DNA of 31,117 nt from CAYMCQ01 sp964389025 (GTDB taxonomy: Bacteria; Verrucomicrobiota; Verrucomicrobiia; Limisphaerales; CAYMCQ01), in NCBI GenBank assembly GCA_964389025.1, contig CAYMCQ010000049.1:1-31117 (forward strand). Reading direction: 5' to 3'. The notes beneath the pieces are model-generated. The model saw nothing but the letters and a program-made list of their open reading frames with translations. It was not told the DNA's origin and did not search any database. Below are positions 7,493 to 17,955 of this stretch, one piece after another (position 1 is the first letter of the stretch; each line of letters starts with the position of its first letter). The translations under genes and the position numbers were made by a program.

Positions 7493-7627
7493 TTATTGTT
7501 GGGACTGTTTCTGGGCCACAGGCGTCGGCGGATGAGCTGTGCGATAGGCTTTGACGGCCCAGCCGAGCAACAGCAGGCCAAGCACCGCACACAAAACTGT
7601 TTGTTCCTGTCTGGTCAGGTGAATCAC
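7493..7627 (-). CDS. Small single-span membrane peptide
   Basis: A 44-codon frame from GTG 7627 encodes MIHLTRQEQTVLCAVLGLLL, then a continued hydrophobic helix (LGWAVKAYR) and a short hydrophilic tail ending QKQSQQ. It fills the gap between leuS and the Minf_1886 gene and ends 2 bp before the latter's ATG. One membrane span with a short cytoplasmic N-terminus and a positive charge after the helix is plausible. The N-terminus resembles, from memory, that of ComEA-like helix-hairpin-helix proteins of this phylum, but the HhH part is absent, so it may be a shortened relative. Function unknown. Confidence 0.55.
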   Translation of the reverse strand: MIHLTRQEQTVLCAVLGLLLLGWAVKAYRTAHPPTPVAQKQSQQ

Positions 7628-7647
7628 AGTTGTAGTCTAGCAAATAT

Positions 7648-10632
<2,985 letters not shown>

Positions 10633-10689
10633 TGGGCGGCAGAATATTCAGGAAAATGAATTTCCAGGCAATGTCAGAGTTGAAACTCG

Positions 10690-10733
10690 CGGCGAGACGT
10701 CACTGGAACTCGCAGGCTGGAAGCCTGCGTTAC
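10690..10733 (-). repeat. Palindromic repeat of the GTARCGCAGGC type
   Basis: On the minus strand GTAACGCAGGCTTCCAGCC begins a hairpin (CGCAGGCT, loop TCC, AGCCTGCG) and is followed by GTTCCAGTGACGTCTCGCC. This aligns well with the left part of the element at 19337-19439. The TAA of the terminal GTAA is the stop codon of the cupredoxin gene. Confidence 0.78.
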
Positions 10734-11320
10734 TGATTCGGCTGCGAGCGGATTCGGATGAACACCTCAGTTCCGGGTGGCTTGCCACAGATTGTTTCGT
10801 TCGTTCCGCCGAAGAAGCGATTAGTTTGCACGGTAAGCCCAAACCAATTCGTTGTCACAAGGTTCGTGCTGAATTCAGGAATGACGCTCCATGTGTTTGT
10901 GCCCGTGGAGGTCAGGACGATGTTGGTTCCAACTGCGACATTCAGGATTTTGATGTTGGGCGGCGGAGCGGACTGCGGCGCGACGGTCATGATGTCGCCT
11001 TGCATGCTCAAGCCGTGAATGCTGCAGAAGTAGATATAGTTCTCGGCATTTGTGGGAACAGTGTAGGTGAGCGTGCCGGAATCAATGTCGTTGTTCACCA
11101 CGCCGGGGCTTTCGATGTGAAAAGGATGAAAGCCGGGCGAAGTGGAGACGGCAAAGGTGTAGGTCTGCCCGCGAACGAGCATCAATGTCGGACTGTCCAC
11201 GCCGTTGATCTGAAAGGCGAACTGGTCGTTTGGCGTCGTGACGGAAAAATCCGCAGCCAACAGGCCGCGCATCGGCACCAGAGCGACCACGAGAGCCGCC
11301 GATATTTTGGAAAGATTCAT
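10730..11320 (-). CDS. Secreted cupredoxin-like copper protein
   Basis: From ATG 11320 the protein has 196 residues and a signal peptide ending near LLAADFSV. The cupredoxin domain follows. LVRGQTYTFAV is a typical strand, HPFHIES supplies the first copper-ligand His, and YFCSIHGLSMQG supplies Cys, His and Met in type 1 spacing (C-x2-H-x2-M). Such proteins carry single electrons in the periplasm or on the cell surface. After the domain comes a Thr/Asn-rich C-terminal part (TNIVLTSTGTNTWSV), as seen in many secreted proteins of this phylum. The frame runs 50 codons further up to a GTG, but only ATG 11320 gives a signal peptide. The gene is divergent from the pseudopilin. The stop codon lies in a palindromic repeat. 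Confidence 0.82.
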   Translation of the reverse strand: MNLSKISAALVVALVPMRGLLAADFSVTTPNDQFAFQINGVDSPTLMLVRGQTYTFAVSTSPGFHPFHIESPGVVNNDIDSGTLTYTVPTNAENYIYFCSIHGLSMQGDIMTVAPQSAPPPNIKILNVAVGTNIVLTSTGTNTWSVIPEFSTNLVTTNWFGLTVQTNRFFGGTNETICGKPPGTEVFIRIRSQPNQ

Positions 11321-11486
11321 AAGCTTGGTTGGGCGTTCGGAAATAAGAGCGTCCGGCGGGCGTTTTGTTCCCGCTGTGGAAAAACTTTGCAGGTCAAGCA
11401 TGGCGCGAGAGAAGCCTTTGACTTTTTTGGGCAAAAGGCGTTTTATAGCAGCATCACAGATTTCCACCACTCCGGTTGAATTGTTT

Positions 11487-12341
11487 ATGAGAAGATTCCG
11501 GCCAGCGCAGGTTTTGATTCAAAGACCAGGGGGTTTTACGCTGGTTGAACTTCTCGTGGTGATTGCGGTCATCGCTGTTCTCGCAGGGCTTCTCCTGCCT
11601 GTGTTGGCAAGGTCAAAGATGAGAGCGCAGGCGGCGTTTTGCATGAACAACACGCGGCAACTGGCCTTCGCATGGCTCATGTATGCCGATGAAAACAATG
11701 ATCGTCTCGCCTACAACTACGGCGGTGATGCCGCGCGAAAAATCATTCCGCCGAAAAGTCCGTTGAACTGGGTGAATAATATTTTGAACTGGGAGTTGGA
11801 TTCCGACAACACCAACACCACGACCATCACTGAGGCAAGCCTGTCGCCCTACACAAAGGGCAACATCTCCATTTACCGCTGCCCGGCGGACAATGTCTTG
11901 AGCGACGTTCAACGCGCGGCAGGCTGGAGCGGGGGACGGGTGCGAAGTTTTTCCATGAATGCCATGATGGGGTATCCGGGACAACTCCTGCGCTACGGAG
12001 TCAATGTGAACAATCCCGATTACATCCAGTTTTTGCGGCTTTCGAGGATTCCGAATCCGACACGAATGTTCGTTTTCATCGAAGAACATCCCGACAGCAT
12101 CAACGACGGATATTTTCTGAACAAGCCCGGTGATCTCGAATGGGTTGACCTGCCGGCGTCGTATCACGGTGGCGCGGCAGGATTGTCTTACGCGGACGGC
12201 CACGCGGAAAATCATCGGTGGCAATATTCGCACACCAAACCTCCCGCCCGGCCTGACGCCGCGATGTTGCCTTTCAATGTCCCGCCCGATGAGCGGCGGG
12301 ATTTCGATTGGGTTGCGGACAGAATGAGCCTTGAACGCTGA
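11487..12341 (+). CDS. Type II secretion-like pseudopilin with H-X9-DG domain
   Basis: The 284-residue protein from ATG 11487 has a type IV prepilin leader. RPGGFTLVELLVVIAVIAVL gives the G|F cleavage site, Glu at mature position 5, and the hydrophobic helix. The mature part contains CMNNTRQLAFAWLMYADENN, typical of the large verrucomicrobial/planctomycetal prepilin family. HGGAAGLSYADG near the C-terminus fits the H-X9-DG motif exactly. These proteins are very numerous in the phylum and their role, whether pilus-like fibre or secretion piston, is mostly unknown. The frame is open far upstream (to 11238), but that part is antisense to the cupredoxin gene. It converges on the anti-sigma gene with a 30-bp gap. 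Confidence 0.9.
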   Translation: MRRFRPAQVLIQRPGGFTLVELLVVIAVIAVLAGLLLPVLARSKMRAQAAFCMNNTRQLAFAWLMYADENNDRLAYNYGGDAARKIIPPKSPLNWVNNILNWELDSDNTNTTTITEASLSPYTKGNISIYRCPADNVLSDVQRAAGWSGGRVRSFSMNAMMGYPGQLLRYGVNVNNPDYIQFLRLSRIPNPTRMFVFIEEHPDSINDGYFLNKPGDLEWVDLPASYHGGAAGLSYADGHAENHRWQYSHTKPPARPDAAMLPFNVPPDERRDFDWVADRMSLER

Positions 12342-12371
12342 ATATTTTCGCCGCGCGAGCATTTCGCATGT

Positions 12372-13139
12372 TCAAAAATATTTTCGGATGAATTGCCCGT
12401 CGCCCCTTCCGGCCAGCACATAGGTTTTGTCGCCATTGCTCCAGCTCGCGGTGATGAGTTTTTTCACCGTGGCGATTTCAGCCGGGCCGGGCGGAGGCGC
12501 GTTCTTCAAGGACGACCGTTGAATCACGAACAAATACAAGGCGTTCGTTGCGCCGGCATCGAAGCAAATCATCGAAACTTTCTTCCCCTGCCAGCTTAAA
12601 ATCGCGCAGCCGTCGCCCGGCAATTTTTCCAGCGGCTCCGGCAAAACGTAATCAGCCAGCGCATTGCTCTTGACGAGGAATTCCCTGATTTGAGCAAGGC
12701 TCGTCGTCTGCAGATCCATCCGAGGATAACTGCGCGCCAGAGATTGGATCATTCGCGCTCGATAAGCTGCAAAAGATTTGTCCGGCTGCGGCCCCGGCCA
12801 AAGCGCAATCAGCGACAGCAGGAAAACAATCACTGCCGCTGTCGCGAGAAACGACGGCTGTCGCCACCAGATGTTCGCGCGGTCGGCAGGGCGCGACTGT
12901 CCCAGTGCGCCGGACTTTGCAATTATTCTGTCCCGCAAATCGTGCGGCACGGAAATCTGTTTCAGCTTTGTGCGCAGCGCGAGGTAGTCGGTGCAATGAT
13001 TTTCCAGCCACCGCTTGAGTTCGGAATCGCGCCGCGCCAATTCAAGCGCCCCGGCAAAGTAAGGTTCGCCGGCATCGCTCGTGCCGGGGCGATACAAAGC
13101 CAAAATCTGTTTTGCTTCGCGGCTATTCACGTTTTCCAC
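12372..13139 (-). CDS. Membrane anti-sigma factor-like protein
   Basis: The 255-residue protein from GTG 13139 overlaps the end of the ECF sigma gene by 17 bp, the standard sigma/anti-sigma order. The cytoplasmic N-terminal part (about residues 1-90) is helical and contains ELARRDSELKRWLENH and VPHDLRDRIIA, like other anti-sigma factors of this phylum. The zinc motif H-x3-C-x2-C is absent. One membrane helix follows (FLATAAVIVFLLSLIALWPG, about residues 96-115). The rest, about 140 residues, would be periplasmic, with ILSWQGKKVSMICFDAGATN and YVLAGRGD. It probably holds the sigma factor at the membrane until an outside signal arrives. Assignment rests on context plus topology. Confidence 0.75.
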   Translation of the reverse strand: MENVNSREAKQILALYRPGTSDAGEPYFAGALELARRDSELKRWLENHCTDYLALRTKLKQISVPHDLRDRIIAKSGALGQSRPADRANIWWRQPSFLATAAVIVFLLSLIALWPGPQPDKSFAAYRARMIQSLARSYPRMDLQTTSLAQIREFLVKSNALADYVLPEPLEKLPGDGCAILSWQGKKVSMICFDAGATNALYLFVIQRSSLKNAPPPGPAEIATVKKLITASWSNGDKTYVLAGRGDGQFIRKYF

Positions 13140-13668
13140 CCTTCATCGGCGAAACAGTTTCGTTTAACAAGCGGTGCAGTTGCGCCAGCCCGCGCGCGAT
13201 TCGCGATTGCACCGTCCCGAGCGGCACGTCCAGAATTTCCGCGATCTCCTTGTAGGAGCAGTCCTCCAGATAGAACAACGCCAGCGCCGCCTGATACGGG
13301 TCGCTGACTTTTTCGAGCGTGGCCAGAACTGCCTCGCCGTCGAGCCGGCTCATTGCTTCGGGCAAAATTGACGGCAAGTCGTAATCCGTTTCGTCAAGCT
13401 CGTGATGCGGAAAACGGGTTCGTCGCCGTTGCGTTTCAAGAAACTCGCGGTGCAAGGTCGTGAAGAGCCAGGTTTTCACTTTCGATTTGTCGCGCAGTTG
13501 ATGGCCTTTTGCCGCCCAGAGAAAAAACGTCTGTTGCGTCAAATCGCAAGCGTCGGCCTCCGCGCGCGTGAGGCTCAATGCGAATTGAAACAGCGGGCGA
13601 TAATAACAGGTCACAAGACTTTCAAAGTCCATGTCAGCAACGTTGCCGTCAGTATCGGTAGGAGTCAT
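13123..13668 (-). CDS. ECF-type RNA polymerase sigma factor
   Basis: From ATG 13668 the protein has 181 residues, the usual length for the family. Region 2 covers DFESLVTCYYRPLFQFALSL to KVKTWLFTTLHREFLETQRR, including DLTQQTFFLWA for -10 recognition. Region 4 is YQAALALFYLEDCSYKEIAE followed by ILDVPLGTVQSRIARGLAQL, the HTH that reads the -35 element. Longer starts up to 13842 exist but add a sequence unlike sigma factors. It is co-transcribed with the membrane protein at 12372-13139. It is divergent from the cytochrome operon, so that operon is a candidate target; no matching promoter pair could be verified by eye. Confidence 0.93.
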   Translation of the reverse strand: MTPTDTDGNVADMDFESLVTCYYRPLFQFALSLTRAEADACDLTQQTFFLWAAKGHQLRDKSKVKTWLFTTLHREFLETQRRRTRFPHHELDETDYDLPSILPEAMSRLDGEAVLATLEKVSDPYQAALALFYLEDCSYKEIAEILDVPLGTVQSRIARGLAQLHRLLNETVSPMKGGKRE

Positions 13669-14075
13669 CACCGTGCGAATTGTTCCTGCGAATTTTCCAA
13701 GTCTGCCCCGCGCGTGGAAAAAAACGCGAGATAAAATTTTTCGGGAACAAACCGGGGTTTCGTTGCTCTTAATCGTGCGAGTCAACATGCGGAAACAACC
13801 AAGAAATTCGCTAATCAATCTGGCCTTTGGCGATCGCCCCATCGTCCGGCCAATTATCGTTGCCGCAATTCCGCCCTTGATTTTCTCCGCTGGACAAAGA
13901 TGCGCGCACTTTTCACCACCCGCCCAACGCCTGGCCGAGTGTGCTGGTGGTGTTGTTCACCACTCGGCCAGGCACATTAGAATCAGCGTCTGGGAGGCGG
14001 CTTCATGGAACAAGGAACTTGAGAAACATTGAGCGGAAGGCTTGAAAAGTTTTCAGATTCTTTCAAACTCCGTTC
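13669..14075. promoter_or_regulatory. Divergent gap between sigma factor and cytochrome operon
   Basis: About 400 bp hold no supported gene and must contain the promoters of both directions. The notable structure is a long hairpin: GCCTGGCCGAGTG at 13929-13941 and its exact reverse complement at 13961-13973. A second fold, GTGGTG with CACCAC, extends the right arm. The stretch CACTTTTCACCACCCGCC just upstream is an imperfect copy of the right arm region. No T-run follows. Confidence 0.6.
13929..13973. repeat. 13-bp perfect inverted repeat with alternative inner stem
   Basis: Arms at 13929-13941 and 13961-13973 pair without mismatch around a 19-nt loop. The right arm can instead pair CACCACTCGGCCAGGC with GCCTGGCCGA plus GTGGTG, with an 8-nt bulge. 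It lies about 100 bp before the octaheme cytochrome start. Confidence 0.8.
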
Positions 14076-14897
14076 GTGCATCGTGACAATCCGCAAACGG
14101 CGCTGCTCCGGCTGACACAGTTTCCCTGGCTGGCGGGAATGTTTGTCGCAGGAGCGTCCGCGCTCGTTTTCATTTCTTGCTCCACCATCACCCGCACCAT
14201 CGTCGCGCCGCCTGAAATTTCTGGAGCAACGTTCGTCGGCAACAAAGCTTGCTTCGAGTGTCACACGAACATCACGCGGGTTTTCAACGCCAGCCCGCAC
14301 GCCCGGCTTCATTTCGACGACGCGAAGTTGAAAGGACAGACTGGCTGCGAATCTTGCCACGGCGCGGGCAGCCTGCACGTCCAAGCCGGCGGCGGTCGCG
14401 GGAAATTCATTTTCAATCCGGGCAAAGATGCGTCGGCCTGTTTCAAATGCCACCTTCAGACCCATGCGGAATTTCAGTTGCCTTATCGCCATCCCGTCCT
14501 CGACAACAAAATGAACTGCGTCCAGTGCCACGACCCGCACGGTGCTGACATCATGAAACCTGCGGGCGGTCTTGCGATGTCGCGGCTCAACGAAAATTGC
14601 GCGCAATGCCATCGCGAGCAGACGCGGCCATTTATCTTCGAGCACGAAGCGATGCGCGAAGGCTGCACCGTCTGCCACAACCCGCATGGCTCGGCCAATT
14701 CCAAGATGCTCGTTGAAGCCGATCCAAATCTTTGCCTCAAATGCCACGCGCAAGTTCAGGGAAACAGTGTTTCCCGCGGCTCAATTTATATCGGCAACGT
14801 TGACCACACCCCGTTTTTGAAACAAGGAACTTGCTGGGCGGCTGGTTGTCACACGGCGGTTCACGGCTCAAACCTGCATCCGAGAATGTTCTACTAA
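14076..14897 (+). CDS. Octaheme c-type cytochrome, probable lipoprotein
   Basis: The 273-residue protein from GTG 14076 (the first start after an in-frame stop) has a hydrophobic leader ending ALVFISC, a plausible though imperfect lipobox with Cys at residue 35. Seven CxxCH heme sites follow at residues 59, 91, 122, 148, 175, 197 and 220. An eighth, unusual site C-W-A-A-G-C-H (CX4CH) is at 253-259. NPHG and DPHG pieces and many extra His suit bis-His hemes, like the MtrA/DmsE and doubled-CxxCH families. The role is periplasmic or outer-membrane electron transfer. The stop TAA is directly followed by the ATG of the barrel gene, so a stable complex with that protein is likely. MtrA has ten hemes; eight here suggests a shorter wire. 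Confidence 0.9.
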   Translation: MHRDNPQTALLRLTQFPWLAGMFVAGASALVFISCSTITRTIVAPPEISGATFVGNKACFECHTNITRVFNASPHARLHFDDAKLKGQTGCESCHGAGSLHVQAGGGRGKFIFNPGKDASACFKCHLQTHAEFQLPYRHPVLDNKMNCVQCHDPHGADIMKPAGGLAMSRLNENCAQCHREQTRPFIFEHEAMREGCTVCHNPHGSANSKMLVEADPNLCLKCHAQVQGNSVSRGSIYIGNVDHTPFLKQGTCWAAGCHTAVHGSNLHPRMFY

Positions 14898-17327
14898 ATG
14901 CAAAAGGAAAAAGTAAAAAGGCAAAAAAATCTTTTGCGAACCATCAGGTCGCGTTTGAAATTTTGCCTTTTGCCTTTTGGCTTTTGCCTTGGATTTTCGG
15001 CTGCCGAAGTTGACACAAGCAAACTTCCTCCGCCTGCTCAAACTCAGATAGATTTCGCCCGCGACATCCAGCCCATTTTTGAAACTTCCTGCTTTCGCTG
15101 TCATGGAATCGAAAAACCGAAAAGCCATTTCAGCCTCGCAACCCGCGAGTCCGCGCTCAAGGGCGGCGATAACGGTGTGGACATCATTCCCGGCGACAGC
15201 GCGCACAGTCCGCTCAGTCATTACGTCGCCAGGCTCGTCGAAGACATGGAAATGCCGCCGCCGGGAAAAGGCGAGCCGCTGACGCTTGAACAAATCGGTT
15301 TGCTGCGCGCGTGGATTGATCAGGGCGCGCAATGGTCAACGTCCGCGCCGCCGATGCGCGTCACGATTTCCGCGTCGCCAACTTTCCGCTGGATCACCGT
15401 TAGCGGTGACAAAAAGAAATTCCGCGAAATGGAAAACATCCGCGAAGGTTTCGGCGCCGGGCTTGAGGAATTTTCATTGCGCGGGCGGATTTCCGCCGAC
15501 ACAACTTTTTCCGCCGAAGGCCGCGCTTCGTTTCACGACGAAGATTTCAAACTGAATCTCGCGTTGCAGAAAAACGATTTGGGTTTTGTCCGCGCCGGAT
15601 TCGAGTCGTGGCGGAAATATTACGATGACACCGGCGGGTTTTATCGCCCGAACACACCGTCCTCGTTCAATCTTCATCGCGATCTGCATCTCGACATTGG
15701 CCGCGGGTGGATTGACTTCGGACTCACCCTGCCGGACTGGCCGCAGATGGTTCTCGGCTACGAATATCAGTTCAAACAAGGCGACAAATCCACCCTTGAA
15801 TGGGGTCCCGCCGGTGGCGGGATGAATGGAAAAAACATCTATCCCGCCTCGAAAGCCATCAACGAACAGACGCACATCTTGAAGTTTGATCTCACACACG
15901 AAATTCACGATTGGCGAATCGAGGACAACGCCCGCGTGGAATTTTACAATCTGAAAAATCGCAGCGACAGCCCCGGCTCGTTTTCCTTTGGCCCAGGCCC
16001 GGACTCATTTGTTCGCAGCAAGGAAGGCTTTCAACATGTCCAGGGAATGAACGCGCTTCGCCTCGAACGCCAGGTCACCGACTGGTTTTTTCTTTCCGGC
16101 GGTTACTTGTATTCCAGGCTGGACGCCGACGCGTCGTTTAACCAGAAGTCGTTCGATTCGCTCGGCAATCTCAACTACGGTTTGTTTTGGATGGCCGACG
16201 ACATTGCGCTCAAGCGCGAGACGCACGCGTTCAGCTTCGCCACTTCGCTGCGCCCGTTCGACGGGCTGAACGTCAACGGCGCATTTCAGGCTGAGTGGAC
16301 GCGGCAGGAAGGTTTCGGCCACGTGGATTACGGTGAGGGCGACCCGAATCTTCCCGGCACTTTTTTGATTCAAACCAACCGCCTCGTCGAATCAGACCTG
16401 GACAAACAAAAATTCTCCGAGGTATTTTCCGTTCGCTTCACAAAAATCCCGTTCACGGTCTTGTTTGCCGAGGCGAGGCTGGAGCAGGAACAGGTCGGCC
16501 AGTTCGAGCAGTTGAACGGCGACGAACTGTTCCTGAGCGGCGACGCTTTTCTGCGCGACACGGATTTTACGAACGACCGCCGCGAGTGGCGAGCCGGCTT
16601 CAACACGTCGCCGTGGCAGCGGCTGTCACTGAGCGCGCATTTCAAGAATCGTTTCAGTGACAGCGACTATGACAATCGCAAAACTCCCGACAGGCCGGGC
16701 TATTCAGCTTTCATTCGCGCGCGGCAGATTGACACCGATGAATTCCAGGCCAAGCTCGTTTTCCGCCCGCTGAACTGGCTGAAAACTACGCTGACCTACC
16801 AAATTGTCGCGACGGATTTTCACACGACGACAGACCCCGTGACAGGCGATCCCGCCACGGCGGGACCCGGAGGCAGAATTTTTTCCGGCAACTACGATGC
16901 GAACGTTTATGGCGTCAACGTCGTGCTCACGCCGATTCAGCGGCTTTATTTGTCCGAGAGTTTTACCTACAGCGACACGCGCACGGTCGCTGCAGACAAC
17001 GGCAACCCGTCCGTCGCGCCCTATCGCGGAAATGTTTACACGCTGATTTCCAGCGCTACATTTGCATTGAGCAAAACCACCGACTTGAACGCGAGCTATT
17101 CCTGCACGCGCGCCGACTACGAGCAAAATAATTTCGTGGATGGCCTGCCGCTGGGACAAAACTTTGAGCGGCACGGGTTGATGGCCGGAATCCACAAACA
17201 ACTCGCGGCGAATTTGAATGCGAACTTGCGCTACGGATTTTTCCGTTACCACGAAATTTTTCAACGCAACGCGAACGACTATACCGCGCACGGGATTTTC
17301 GCGACGCTGACGATGAAATGGCCGTGA
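14898..17327 (+). CDS. PSCyt1 cytochrome c fused to MtrB/PioB-like outer-membrane barrel
   Basis: The 809-residue protein has four parts. Residues 1-36 form a signal peptide with a Lys/Arg-rich start (KEKVKRQK) and a hydrophobic core (FCLLPFGFCLGF), both encoded by 7-bp-period DNA. Residues about 50-135 are a planctomycete-type cytochrome c domain (PSCyt1) with CFRCH at 65-69, PGDSAHSPL and the distal-Met segment EMPPPGKG. From about residue 145 to the end come many amphipathic strands with aromatic girdles and short D/N-rich turns, as in MtrB/PioB porins. The last residues (FATLTMKWP) suit an outer-membrane insertion signal. I infer an outer-membrane porin that carries its own heme and docks the octaheme protein encoded just upstream, giving a conduit to extracellular donors or acceptors. 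The barrel call is from pattern, not alignment. Confidence 0.85.
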   Translation: MQKEKVKRQKNLLRTIRSRLKFCLLPFGFCLGFSAAEVDTSKLPPPAQTQIDFARDIQPIFETSCFRCHGIEKPKSHFSLATRESALKGGDNGVDIIPGDSAHSPLSHYVARLVEDMEMPPPGKGEPLTLEQIGLLRAWIDQGAQWSTSAPPMRVTISASPTFRWITVSGDKKKFREMENIREGFGAGLEEFSLRGRISADTTFSAEGRASFHDEDFKLNLALQKNDLGFVRAGFESWRKYYDDTGGFYRPNTPSSFNLHRDLHLDIGRGWIDFGLTLPDWPQMVLGYEYQFKQGDKSTLEWGPAGGGMNGKNIYPASKAINEQTHILKFDLTHEIHDWRIEDNARVEFYNLKNRSDSPGSFSFGPGPDSFVRSKEGFQHVQGMNALRLERQVTDWFFLSGGYLYSRLDADASFNQKSFDSLGNLNYGLFWMADDIALKRETHAFSFATSLRPFDGLNVNGAFQAEWTRQEGFGHVDYGEGDPNLPGTFLIQTNRLVESDLDKQKFSEVFSVRFTKIPFTVLFAEARLEQEQVGQFEQLNGDELFLSGDAFLRDTDFTNDRREWRAGFNTSPWQRLSLSAHFKNRFSDSDYDNRKTPDRPGYSAFIRARQIDTDEFQAKLVFRPLNWLKTTLTYQIVATDFHTTTDPVTGDPATAGPGGRIFSGNYDANVYGVNVVLTPIQRLYLSESFTYSDTRTVAADNGNPSVAPYRGNVYTLISSATFALSKTTDLNASYSCTRADYEQNNFVDGLPLGQNFERHGLMAGIHKQLAANLNANLRYGFFRYHEIFQRNANDYTAHGIFATLTMKWP
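14899..14992. repeat. Inverted pair of 7-bp-period arrays encoding the barrel signal peptide
   Basis: The left array at 14899-14930 has GCAAAAG, GAAAAAG, TAAAAAG and GCAAAAA units. The right array at 14960-14992 has TTTTGCC, TTTTGCC, TTTTGGC and TTTTGCC, the reverse-complement type. The spacer is 29 bp (14931-14959). The left arm encodes the charged n-region and the right arm the hydrophobic core of the signal peptide. Confidence 0.88.
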
Positions 17328-17332
17328 TTCTT

Positions 17333-17403
17333 GTAGCAGCCGATGCGCGGAGGCTGTGGGTTTAGAGTCGAAAGATAATGAGCCTCCTTACGTTGGCTGC
17401 TAC
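17333..17403. repeat. 71-bp imperfect palindrome of the GTAGCAGCC type
   Basis: GTAGCAGCC at 17333 and its reverse complement at 17395-17403 bound the element. The arms continue as GCGGAGGCT against AAGGAGGCT (read from the other end), about 23 bp each. It lies between the convergent barrel gene and membrane-protein gene. The TAG of the right terminal GTAG is the stop codon of the latter. Confidence 0.85.
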
Positions 17404-17786
17404 GACCTAGGTGGCGGGTCGCTTCGAAATTGGCCAATGAACTGTGAAATCTTCAGCGGCAGACATGGCACGGCCAGCGCGAACAAAAAATTCGCGATGA
17501 TTGTCCCGATCTCGATTGGCAGCGAAGGAATAGAATCGTTCCAGATGCCATCTTTAAGTTGCGAAAACTTTAGCGGAATCGGGAAACCATGAAGTTGATA
17601 ATTGGCGTTTGGCCGGTAATGAGTAAAGAAGCCCAGCCAGATTCCAAGCGCGATACCGATGACAAAAATATTCACAAGCACTTTGGCTCGCTCGCTGCCG
17701 GTGCGTTCGGAAAAAATTTTGCGGAGCGTCGTCCCCAAAATCCACGCGCTCGCGGCCGCGATTGGCAAAATGAAAATGAAGCCCAT
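17400..17786 (-). CDS. Small integral membrane protein, hypothetical
   Basis: I do not recognise this 128-residue protein. It has three likely membrane helices: about residues 2-18 (GFIFILPIAAASAWILG), 36-54 (VLVNIFVIGIALGIWLGFF) and 93-110 (IGTIIANFLFALAVPCLP). A basic cytoplasmic loop (RKIFSERTGSERAK) joins the first two. The C-terminal residues (FRSDPPPRS) run into the palindrome at 17333-17403, whose TAG ends the frame, so the original C-terminus may have been longer or different. It stands alone between the barrel gene and argA, with a second palindrome pair upstream (17835-17919). Confidence 0.6.
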   Translation of the reverse strand: MGFIFILPIAAASAWILGTTLRKIFSERTGSERAKVLVNIFVIGIALGIWLGFFTHYRPNANYQLHGFPIPLKFSQLKDGIWNDSIPSLPIEIGTIIANFLFALAVPCLPLKISQFIGQFRSDPPPRS

Positions 17787-17834
17787 GGTTTTTTAAGATT
17801 TTTTCCTGTCCATTTACCGCGCGAATGGCCGCCA

Positions 17835-17919
17835 GGTTTTGGACTGCGCCAGTCCTCTGGCGCTTTTTGGCCGCGCGCCACCCGCCCAAAGCGGCAGAGG
17901 GCTGCCGCAGTCCAAGACG
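17835..17919. repeat. REP-like inverted pair, CGCTTT ends facing inward
   Basis: Two 32-bp units flank a 21-bp centre. Unit one, 17835-17866, reads TTGGACTGCGCCAGTCCTC then TGGCGCTTT. Unit two, 17888-17919, is the reverse complement type (AAAGCGGCAGAGGG then CTGCCGCAGTCCAAGACG). Each contains its own small hairpin (GCGCCAG with CTGGCGC). The same unit occurs at 26592-26698 in opposite polarity. Confidence 0.88.
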
Positions 17920-17955
17920 CTGTCGCGAGTTGCCAAGTGATTTTTGCCACTCACA

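Noticed and set aside
11238..11486. Upstream extension of the pseudopilin frame
   Set aside because: It is antisense to the cupredoxin signal peptide region, and the prepilin leader starts at ATG 11487.
13983..14753. 256-codon minus-strand frame over the cytochrome gene
   Set aside because: Antisense to eight heme-binding motifs; the plus strand is certainly coding.
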